DNA of 6,440 nt, from positions 1 through 6,440 of the forward strand of contig NCBD01000054.1 of NCBI GenBank assembly GCA_002255315.1, in the 5' to 3' direction. Positions 1-4,874 of the stretch are shown here, in pieces (position 1 is the first letter of the stretch; every line of letters starts with the position of its first letter). Both the position numbers and the translations under genes were made by a program. The DNA comes from Actinobacteria bacterium 21-64-8 (GTDB lineage: Bacteria > Actinomycetota > Acidimicrobiia > Acidimicrobiales > RAAP-2). Below the pieces are notes generated by a model. That model was not told the DNA's origin, made no database searches, and saw only the letters and a program-made list of their open reading frames with translations.

Positions 1-2
1 GC

Positions 3-566
3 AACGACAGCATCCAGCTTGGGGGCGACGGCGATATGTGGCGTGGCCAAGGCGCCCCGACCACCTCCGGGAACGATGTGGTGAGCTTGGGCAATGGCAA
101 CGATCAGGTGCAGCTCGGCGACGGCAGCAACACCGTGACGGTGGGCAGCGGCAACGACAACATCCAGGCTGGCGACGGCAACAACGTGATCGTGGCCGGC
201 AGTGGCAACGACAACATCCAAGTCGGCGACGGCGACAATCTGATTGTGGGTGGCACAGGCCGCGACATTATTCATGCCGGCAACGGCAACAACATTCTGA
301 TCGACGGCAGCGTCTTGCAATCGACCGATCAGCTTTGGGCCGTGCTCGATCAATGGATCGCCGACATCCAGGCCGGCGATGCGGCCAGCGCGATCGCCAC
401 GGACCTGAGCAATGGCCTTACGATCACGGCGTACAACACGTCGAACGCCAACACGCTGAACGCCGGCAAGGGCTTCGACGCCTTCTTCGCCACGTACGCC
501 AAGGACAAACTGAACGACAAACCCGGCGACCTACTCAATGGGCAAGTCGTGACGTCCGGCCATTAA
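3..566 (+). CDS. C-terminal part of an RTX-like calcium-binding repeat protein (5' end outside window)
   Basis: The reading frame is open from the window edge to a TAA, giving 187 residues. An internal ATG at position 36 is not a credible start because the repeat pattern (NDSIQLGGDGD) already runs upstream of it. Residues 23-103 are nine consecutive nonapeptides of the form G-N-D-x-(V/I)-x-x-G-(D/N/S), the hemolysin-type calcium-binding pattern that folds as a parallel beta-roll when calcium is bound. Residues 11-22 (DMWRGQGAPTTS) interrupt the repeats. After residue 103 comes a tail of about 84 residues with an amphipathic stretch (DQLWAVLDQWIADIQ) and a conserved-looking end (GKGFDAFFA, KDKLND) that I recall from large planctomycete surface proteins. 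Such proteins are normally secreted or surface-attached. No type I secretion gene is visible here. The biological role is unknown. I am confident of the family and not of the function. Confidence 0.85.
   Translation, partial: NDSIQLGGDGDMWRGQGAPTTSGNDVVSLGNGNDQVQLGDGSNTVTVGSGNDNIQAGDGNNVIVAGSGNDNIQVGDGDNLIVGGTGRDIIHAGNGNNILIDGSVLQSTDQLWAVLDQWIADIQAGDAASAIATDLSNGLTITAYNTSNANTLNAGKGFDAFFATYAKDKLNDKPGDLLNGQVVTSGH
69..311 (+). repeat. Nine tandem 27-bp units encoding calcium-binding nonapeptides
   Basis: The DNA repeats with a 27-bp period, each unit encoding nine residues beginning G-N-D, G-N-N or a close variant. A higher-order 54-bp period is visible because GNDNIQ-type units alternate with GNN/GDN-type units: GNDNIQAGD and GNDNIQVGD lie 18 residues apart. 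Related text in the first 33 bases of the window shows the array extends upstream. Confidence 0.85.
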
Positions 567-614
567 GAGCCTATCCGAGAACCGGCGGGCAGGCCGGAAC
601 GCCTACAGCACAAT

Positions 615-632
615 GCCGATTCTCGAATCGGC
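615..632 (+). terminator. Possible terminator hairpin after the repeat-protein gene
   Basis: GCCGATT-CTCG-AATCGGC forms a perfect 7-bp stem with a 4-base loop, about 50 bp after the TAA. The following bases (TGTTAG) are not a convincing T-run, so this could be a weak or factor-assisted terminator, or a REP-like palindrome left by the nearby RAYT remnant. Confidence 0.3.
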
Positions 633-651
633 TGTTAGTCGAATCATCGCA

Positions 652-918
652 TTAGTCGCTCGACGGACTGGGCCACCGCCACAAACACCAGAGTGTTTCG
701 GCGCTCGTTAGAAGTAACGCCGTCGACATCAATAACCGACGTTGATGGCTAAGCTGCCAGAGGGCCCAAACGGCAATGGTTCCGAACGTCAGGAAGCCGG
801 CCCATCGCGCCCACCACCAGCGAGACCCGGAAAGCTCCGGTTCTCCCACCGGACGCTGAAAACGCCCCGGTGACATCGTCGGTGGAACAGTTATCTCGGT
901 CGGGACGAGCGTTGTCAA
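652..918 (-). CDS. Possible small single-pass membrane protein (hypothetical)
   Basis: This is an 88-codon frame with a TTG start; an in-frame ATG follows at codon 15. It carries one hydrophobic helix at about residues 39-56 (WAGFLTFGTIAVWALWQL) after a Pro/Arg-rich N-terminus, and a second weakly hydrophobic stretch (LLMSTALLLTSAETLWCLW). There is no good ribosome binding site at the TTG. The better-placed Shine-Dalgarno of the region (1065-1070) belongs to a frame starting at 1054, so a frameshifted small gene spanning 652-1054 is an alternative. I do not recognise the family, and it may be a chance frame in GC-rich DNA. Confidence 0.18.
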   Translation of the reverse strand: MTTLVPTEITVPPTMSPGRFQRPVGEPELSGSRWWWARWAGFLTFGTIAVWALWQLSHQRRLLMSTALLLTSAETLWCLWRWPSPSSD

Positions 919-1037
919 GCAGAGGAGGTCGTTTTAGGGCAAAGAAAGACATCCAGCCTTTTGATTCGGTGCGGACAAGCGGTCGTTTGGCCGGTTTGGA
1001 AGGGAGCAAGCCGGCGGATTCGGGTTCGGAAAAGCTG

Positions 1038-1364
1038 TCACGAACCGTTTTCATGGGTGGCGGGCTCCTTTCTTGGGCGGCCGCGGGGACGGATGGTCAA
1101 TTCTAAGCGCGAGTCGTCGGATCGTGCGTTCATTCCACGGCCGCTTTCATAGGGGCTGCCGCGTTCCACACTGCGGCCAATTGCGGCCAACTCCGCCTCG
1201 CTCTGTGGCGCATTGACACATTCTACCCAGCCGGATTGACGCGGGAGGGGCCAAGAGGCAAGGACGGGCTTGTCGTCGGCCGCGCCGTGCAGCCAGCGGT
1301 ATAGGCTGCACCAGGGCCACTCCTCGGCGCGAGTCACGAGGTCCGCGCGCAAGGCGTTCCGCAT
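1038..1364 (-). pseudogene. C-terminal remnant of a REP-associated tyrosine transposase (RAYT, IS200-like)
   Basis: The minus-strand frame reads MRNALRADLVTRAEEWPW, then WPLPRQSGWVECVNAPQSE, then ELAAIGRSVERGSPY, and ends RPRGRPRKEP. These match in order the C-terminal landmarks I know from RAYT proteins: RNALRAGLV, W-W-SS, WPLPRP-WVE-VN, E-ELA-RRSV-RG-PFG, RPRGRPRK. About the first half of a normal protein of roughly 220 residues is absent, including the HUH region. The conserved tyrosine expected just before ERNALRA is also missing (the frame has KCMRNALRA). An internal stretch at about 1137-1104 reads sensibly only in another frame (WNERTIRRLAL), so one base was lost and one gained around it. 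The remnant stops at 1364, where plus-strand homology of a different family begins. It cannot be active. It is a scar of a former RAYT gene. Confidence 0.7.
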
Positions 1365-1545
1365 GCACTTCCAACAGGACAAAGACAAGCGGCTCTCGCC
1401 GCGGACGGCGCGCACCTACATGCAGCTCGCACGCAACTGGTCGCGGCTGACCGCGCAGCACCCAGAGGAGTTGCGTCGCAACCGCAGGCCCTGAAAGCAC
1501 TTGCGGCCATCGTGCAGACGGACGAACCCGCCCCCGACACAGCCA
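1363..1545 (+). pseudogene. Degraded DUF3102-like fragment, copy 1 (central to C-terminal part, frameshifted)
   Basis: The plus-strand frame gives KRLSPRTARTYMQLARNW followed by SRLTAQHPEELRR. This resembles the core of DUF3102-type phage/plasmid-associated proteins, whose hallmark is (S/G)-x-RTAQRYM-LA. The frame then stops at the TGA at 1492-1494, while the continuation expected for the family (ALKALAAIV) is read in a different frame from about 1489, indicating an indel near 1480-1490. The N-terminal half is absent: the homology begins at the edge of the RAYT remnant. The function of DUF3102 proteins is not established. The family call is from remembered motifs. Confidence 0.45.
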
Positions 1546-1641
1546 GTTCGGCAGCGTGCTGCCAAAGTGCCGCCACCAGTTCGGCAGCGCGCAGCCAAAC
1601 TGCCGTCGCCAGTCCGGCCGCGCGCGGCGCAAGTGCGGGCC
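1543..1641 (+). repeat. Three imperfect 33-bp tandem repeats
   Basis: CCAGTTCGGCAGCG starts at 1543 and 1576, and a diverged copy (CCAGTCCGGCCGCG) starts at 1609, giving an exact 33-bp period. In one plus-strand frame the units encode 11 residues each: PVRQRAAKVPP, PVRQRAAKLPS, PVRPRAAQVRA. Units 1 and 2 are much closer to each other than to unit 3. They lie in the low-complexity stretch between the two DUF3102-like remnants, perhaps originally the Ala/Pro/Gln-rich tail of copy 1. Confidence 0.65.
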
Positions 1642-1749
1642 GAAAGCGCAGGCGCACCGGTCCCGTGTGGCGGGCCTCGGGGCCGTTCGTCCGCGAGGCC
1701 CTGCGCCTGGTCCAACCGCAGCCACCGCTGGGCAGCGGCCGGCGCCGCG

Positions 1750-1962
1750 ATGGCGCACGTCGTGGCGGCCGGGCACGCGCTGGTCCAGGCGCGCGATCTG
1801 TGCGAACAAGCGGGCTGGCTGCGCTGGTTGCGGAAGGATTTCGAGGGGTCGGTCCGCACGGCGCCGCGCTAGATGCGCGTCGCGCGGCACTTGCCCGCCA
1901 AAGGCATTGATGCGACGCGCGTGTCGCATCGGTCGCAGACGGCGCTCTTGCGCGCCGTGGTG
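1750..1962 (+). pseudogene. Degraded DUF3102-like fragment, copy 2 (TAG inside the RTAxRYM motif)
   Basis: The frame reads AGHALVQARDLCEQAGWLRW, then LRKDFEGSVRTAPR, then an in-frame TAG at 1870-1872, then MRVARHLPAKGIDATRVS and HRSQTALLRAV. This follows the order of a DUF3102 domain: LL-AK-L-HG-W--WL, then S-RTAQRYMR-A, then -ATRVS-LS---ALRA. The TAG stands exactly where the family has the tyrosine of RYM, so TAC or TAT to TAG is the simplest explanation. The other residues are preserved and the frame stays open on both sides, suggesting recent or lightly decayed inactivation unless the TAG is a sequencing error. No start codon with a ribosome binding site is evident upstream. It is the same strand and family as copy 1, so a tandem duplication is likely. 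The 138 bp beyond it (1963-2100) hold nothing I can identify. Confidence 0.5.
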
Positions 1963-2100
1963 TTTACGGAGCCGTCCGCCGCGGCGTGGTACTTGCCATC
2001 GGAACAAAAACTGAATGCGGTCTTACCGGCAAGTTCGTCGATTCTTGACGTGTTGCACATGCCAGGGTGGGACCAGCGAGCAAGCACAGGCAACTCGAAA

Positions 2101-2694
2101 CTATTGAACTGCAAGCGGCACCAAAAAATTCCGCAGGATGTCGCTGCCGCAGTGGGTCAAAAAGCTTTCGGGGTGAAACTGCACGCCTTCCAGCGGATAA
2201 CGCCGGTGGCGGACGCCCATGATCTCACGGCTGCCGTCGGGGGCGTCGCACCAGGCCGAGATTTCGAAGTCGTCGCTGAGCGTGCCGGGCTGAATCACCA
2301 GACTGTGATAGCGCGTGGCCTGGAACGGATTCTCCAGGCCGGCGAACAACCCGCGGCCGTCGTGCTCGATCAGGTCGGTCTTGCCATGCATCAGTCGCTT
2401 GGCCCGCACGATTTGTGCCCCGAAGGCATGGCCGATCGACTGGTGACCGAGACAGACGCCGAGAATGGGGACTTGCGGGGCGAAGCGGGTAATCACATCG
2501 CACGAGATGCCCGCCTCCCGCGGCGTGCAGGGGCCCGGCGAAATGATGATGTGCGACGGGCTTCGCCGGGCAATCTCATCGAGCGAGATCTGATCGTTGC
2601 GATGCACCTCCAGATCCAGGCCCGCATCGATCTCGCCCAGCCGCTGCACGAGGTTGTAAGTGAAGGAATCGTAGTTGTCGATCAGCAGGATCAT
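2101..2694 (-). CDS. pabA: Glutamine amidotransferase, aminodeoxychorismate/anthranilate synthase component II
   Basis: This 197-residue class I glutamine amidotransferase subunit releases ammonia from glutamine for chorismate amination, either to 4-amino-4-deoxychorismate (folate) or to anthranilate (tryptophan). All landmarks are present: N-terminal MILLIDNYDSFTYNLVQ, oxyanion region IIISPGPCTP (50-58), nucleophile elbow GVCLGHQSIGHAFG with Cys81, MHGKT (102-106), RYHSLV (128-133), and FHPES with His174 and Glu176 completing the catalytic triad. The length is normal. I chose the ATG at 2692-2694 because the family begins at MILLIDN; extending upstream adds 16 unrelated residues. There is no Shine-Dalgarno directly before this ATG. 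A perfect one serves a five-codon leader whose stop overlaps it (separate entry). PabA and TrpG cannot be separated by sequence alone, and no component I gene is nearby, so one subunit may serve both pathways. Confidence 0.95.
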   Translation of the reverse strand: MILLIDNYDSFTYNLVQRLGEIDAGLDLEVHRNDQISLDEIARRSPSHIIISPGPCTPREAGISCDVITRFAPQVPILGVCLGHQSIGHAFGAQIVRAKRLMHGKTDLIEHDGRGLFAGLENPFQATRYHSLVIQPGTLSDDFEISAWCDAPDGSREIMGVRHRRYPLEGVQFHPESFLTHCGSDILRNFLVPLAVQ

Positions 2695-2708
2695 GGGGCA
2701 GTAGACAT
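2691..2708 (-). CDS. Five-codon leader ORF (MSTAP) overlapping the pabA start
   Basis: ATG TCT ACT GCC CCA TGA begins 7 bases after a perfect GGAGGA. Its TGA shares the ATGA tetranucleotide with the pabA ATG, and no other Shine-Dalgarno stands before pabA. The arrangement fits translational coupling: ribosomes loading at the leader would terminate and restart at pabA. The peptide has no Trp or other run of codons suggesting classical attenuation. It could also be accidental, with pabA initiating without a Shine-Dalgarno, as many planctomycete genes seem to. Confidence 0.35.
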   Translation of the reverse strand: MSTAP

Positions 2709-2715
2709 GAATCGG

Positions 2716-2721
2716 TCCTCC
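2716..2721 (-). promoter_or_regulatory. Perfect Shine-Dalgarno GGAGGA upstream of pabA
   Basis: On the minus strand GGAGGA lies 7 bases before the leader ATG at 2706-2708 and 21 bases before the pabA ATG, which is too far for direct use at pabA. It is the strongest ribosome binding site seen in the three-gene block, and it is the reason for proposing the leader ORF. Confidence 0.5.
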
Positions 2722-2750
2722 GCGGAAAGCCAACAACGGCACTTAAGATT

Positions 2751-2756
2751 ATTCTA
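2751..2756 (-). promoter_or_regulatory. Possible -10 element for pabA
   Basis: TAGAAT (minus strand, 5 of 6 to TATAAT) sits in a short AT-rich patch between the transporter stop and pabA, with a predicted start of transcription near 2744. No good -35 box is found 16-18 bases upstream, so pabA may instead rely on read-through from the transporter gene. Confidence 0.2.
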
Positions 2757-2766
2757 TCGCAAAGGC

Positions 2767-4683
2767 CTAGAGCGACGCCACCACGATGGCGCTGACGGTC
2801 AAGAAGAACGCGCCGCAGAAGAAGACGCCCACCCGCATCAGCCAGTTGGGACGCAAACCGGGGGGCAGCAGCGTCACGTTGGCATAGAGCGTGTGCCAGG
2901 AGGCGATGCCCAGCGAGACGTTCATCAATACGCCCGCCGCTTTCAAAATCTGCAGCGGATCGAACATGGTCATGGCCGCCAGACCCCATACGCCATACAA
3001 CGCCAGAATGGAATAATAGACGTATTTGACGCGGTCTTCGCGCATCCGCCTGGCCCACGAACTCGATGTCCAAATGATGTCGGTCCAACGCCGGGCCAAC
3101 TGGTCGCCCGACACAATCTGCCCCGGCGCCAGAATCAAAAAGCCGACGGACAGCGTCAGCGGCCACAAGACGTGCCGGTAAGAGGGATAACGGTCGGCCA
3201 TGCCTTCGGCCACCATCGCCGCCACGCGGTCGCCGCTCACGGGGGCATGGCGGATGAATTCCAGCGACAGCATGCAGGGCAAAGCCATGCCGATGAACGA
3301 CGCCACCATCCAGATGGCAAGCTGGTCGCGCAGGATATGACGGAACCAGCCACGCCACCGCCGCCAGCTCTGTTCGCCGAGGTGAAACACCATGCCCACG
3401 TGCGAGAGCGTAATCTGCCGGCCACCGATGGCGCTGGGAATGGCCCCCACGTGGGCGCCCATGCCCCAGCCCTTGTCGCGGGTGTAGTTGGAAAAGAGCG
3501 TGTTCGTCATGCCGCCCGCCCCGGCGATGGCGGCCAACGTGGCGATCATCGCCCAATCGAGCGGCGGAAGCTGTCCGTGCCGGCGAACGTAAGACGCCAG
3601 CCCGACCCGTTCCAGCCCTTGTTGCCGGATCAACTCCGAGAACTTGTCCGACCACGGTTGGGGCACTTCGTCGAGGCGCGAATACGTTGTCGCTGTGGGA
3701 TCCTCAACGACAAAGCGGGCCGGCTTCCAGGCGCGGTCGCCGCCGAGCGTGCCCTGCACCGACAACCGCGTCTCACCTTGACGGGTTTCCACATAAAAGC
3801 CGCCGAGGTGTACCAGCGCCACCGCTCGTTCGACCAGGGCCTCGCGAATCGGAGGCAGCTCGTCGGGCAGTTTGGCCCCCAGCTTATACACCGTTCGCCG
3901 GCCGTCGCGCTCGACGACGAATTCGGTCACCAGGGGCCGATCGTGCTCGATCGTTCCCTTCACGCGATAGCTCGTCGGGCCGTCGACCTTGCGGACGTTG
4001 AAGTGCCGGCCACAGACGATGGTGTCTGCCCGGATCGGCACGGTGCCGAAGTCGATCAGGCCGACGCCGACTTCGCGCATGCTCTGCGGCGAGACGGTGA
4101 GCGCCACCGCGAAGATCAAATAGCCGAGCACGATCACGAGCTTAATGGCCATCACGCGCTCCAGCATGCGGTAGATCGTGCCGCCGAAGATGAGCGGCAG
4201 AAAGGCCGAGAGAAAAATCAGGTAACCGAACGCCTTGACCAATTGGTCTTCGCTCAGCGTGATGCCCAGGAGCGACGTGCTTCCGCTGCCGGGCAAGTGC
4301 CCCAGCATGGCGGCGGCCAGTGGCACGGCGGCGTTCGAGGCGTTGAAGGGCCACACGGCGGCGAAATCGAGCGCCAGATAAAGGAAGGTCCACAGGCGGG
4401 GACCGGGAAAGGTGCGAAAAAAGCCGACCACGATCGGCTCGCCGCAATAGAGCGTATAGCGCATCATCTCCAGGTTGCAGAACACCTGGGCCACGATGCT
4501 GAGCGTGGCCACCCACAGCAGGGTGCCGCCGTATTGTGCGCTGACGGCCGGGCCGGAAAGCCATTCGCCCGACCCGACCGACGCCCCGGCCAACAGCACT
4601 CCGGGGCCGAGCATCGCCTTCCAGGTCTGCCAGCCTCCGGGCGGGGGCGGAGCGAGCTCGCCCGTCTGCCACGGGGCGAGCAT
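2767..4683 (-). CDS. Nramp-like 11-TM transporter with a large TM5-TM6 loop domain
   Basis: This 638-residue inner-membrane protein has the Nramp (LeuT-fold, divalent metal transporter) pattern. It starts with LGPGVLLAGASVGSGEWLSG (TM1, about 25-47), followed by TM2 (51-71), TM3 (97-125), TM4 (150-171) and TM5 (176-198). TM6 (376-399) contains AIAGAGGMTNTLFSNYTRDK, and five more helices follow (TM7 about 455-472, the last ending at the C-terminus). The canonical DPGN metal site of TM1 is GSGE here (37-40), and MPH of TM6 is MTN (392-394): the methionine stays while the Asp and Asn ligands are lost. Substrate is therefore uncertain. Between TM5 and TM6 sits an extra hydrophilic region (about 217-360), making the protein well over the usual 400-450 residues. 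I prefer the ATG at 4681-4683. An in-frame GTG at 4726-4728 would add 15 residues but abuts the heptamer repeat and lacks a Shine-Dalgarno. pabA follows about 70 bp downstream on the same strand. Confidence 0.85.
   Translation of the reverse strand: MLAPWQTGELAPPPPGGWQTWKAMLGPGVLLAGASVGSGEWLSGPAVSAQYGGTLLWVATLSIVAQVFCNLEMMRYTLYCGEPIVVGFFRTFPGPRLWTFLYLALDFAAVWPFNASNAAVPLAAAMLGHLPGSGSTSLLGITLSEDQLVKAFGYLIFLSAFLPLIFGGTIYRMLERVMAIKLVIVLGYLIFAVALTVSPQSMREVGVGLIDFGTVPIRADTIVCGRHFNVRKVDGPTSYRVKGTIEHDRPLVTEFVVERDGRRTVYKLGAKLPDELPPIREALVERAVALVHLGGFYVETRQGETRLSVQGTLGGDRAWKPARFVVEDPTATTYSRLDEVPQPWSDKFSELIRQQGLERVGLASYVRRHGQLPPLDWAMIATLAAIAGAGGMTNTLFSNYTRDKGWGMGAHVGAIPSAIGGRQITLSHVGMVFHLGEQSWRRWRGWFRHILRDQLAIWMVASFIGMALPCMLSLEFIRHAPVSGDRVAAMVAEGMADRYPSYRHVLWPLTLSVGFLILAPGQIVSGDQLARRWTDIIWTSSSWARRMREDRVKYVYYSILALYGVWGLAAMTMFDPLQILKAAGVLMNVSLGIASWHTLYANVTLLPPGLRPNWLMRVGVFFCGAFFLTVSAIVVASL
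3604..4035 (-). other. Extra soluble domain inserted between TM5 and TM6 of the Nramp-like transporter
   Basis: Roughly 144 residues with no membrane segment lie between the two structural repeats of the transporter (TM1-5 and TM6-10). They start near IRADTIVCGRHFNVRKVDG, pass YRVKGTIEHDRPLVTEFVV, GRRTVYKLGA, VHLGGFYVETR and TRLSVQGTLGG, and end at SYVRRHGQLPPLDW, where TM6 begins. Alternating hydrophobic/polar segments suggest a beta-rich fold with a short helix (PPIREALVERAVALV). With the usual cytoplasmic N-terminus, five helices precede it, so it should face the periplasm. I do not recognise the fold. Possible roles are substrate capture or gating, both speculative. Confidence 0.6.
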
Positions 4684-4731
4684 GCCGCAGTTGCCTTTGT
4701 CGGATTGGGGTGGGATCGAAGTTGTCACAAC

Positions 4732-4874
4732 GATTTTGGATTTTCGATTTTGGATTTTGGATTGGCTCGCGTGTGGCCGCAGTAGGAGTGCGACAAAACG
4801 ATGCTTGTCCGAACCGCGATGTCGAGGATGATCGAAGATGGTAATCCAAAATCCAAAATCGACAATCCAAAATC
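4732..4874. repeat. Inverted repeat with 32-bp arms made of ATCCAAA heptamers
   Basis: The left arm (4732-4763) and right arm (4843-4874) are reverse complements with 31 of 32 positions matching; the mismatch is 4743 versus 4863. The spacer is 79 bases. Each arm, read in its ATCCAAA direction, is a tandem array of 7-bp units: ATCCAAA, ATCCAAA, ATCGAAA (ATCGACA in the right arm), ATCCAAA, ATC. The right arm runs into the TGA of the monooxygenase gene (4873-4875), and the left arm ends just upstream of the transporter start. The arms are AT-rich in otherwise GC-rich DNA. I recall similar tracts dispersed in planctomycete genomes, so this is probably a repeat-family member. No T-run follows, so it is not a standard terminator, though the transcript could form a long hairpin. 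Confidence 0.85.

Larger units (their letters stand above)
567..1037. other. Stretch without a convincing gene
   Basis: Between the repeat protein and the transposase remnant I find no recognisable protein family. Besides the hairpin at 615-632 there are only short minus-strand frames. One starts at the ATG at 1052-1054, has an AAGGAG at 1065-1070 (10-base spacer), runs 101 codons to 749, and has no recognisable motif. A second frame (652-918) encodes a plausible transmembrane helix and is listed separately. They could be two halves of one frameshifted small gene, but nothing in the sequence proves this. Confidence 0.4.

Noticed and set aside
567..600. GAGCCTATCCGAGAACC just after the first stop codon, considered as an insertion-sequence end
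   Set aside because: It reminded me of some IS termini, but no partner inverted repeat or target duplication could be found nearby.
1147..2007. 286-codon minus-strand frame across the decayed region
   Set aside because: The translation is Arg/Ala/Pro-rich low complexity. Family-like motifs in this interval occur in other frames.
2576..3655. 359-codon minus-strand frame overlapping the transporter and pabA
   Set aside because: It is an alternate frame of the transporter C-terminus and pabA N-terminus, both of which are clearly coding in their own frames.
4721..4731. GTTGT-C-ACAAC palindrome overlapping the alternative GTG start of the transporter, considered as an operator
   Set aside because: It is only 5 bp per arm and a single site, so it is easily explained by chance.
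1873..4785. 970-codon open frame on the plus strand
   Set aside because: It lies antisense to the well-supported pabA and transporter genes, and its translation is Arg/His/Gln-rich with no domain, as expected for a GC-rich shadow frame. Only its first 30 or so codons carry the DUF3102-like remnant.
4732..4874. Heptamer arrays considered as a CRISPR array
   Set aside because: There are 7-bp units without spacers, in two opposed blocks. There are no direct repeats of CRISPR length and no cas genes.
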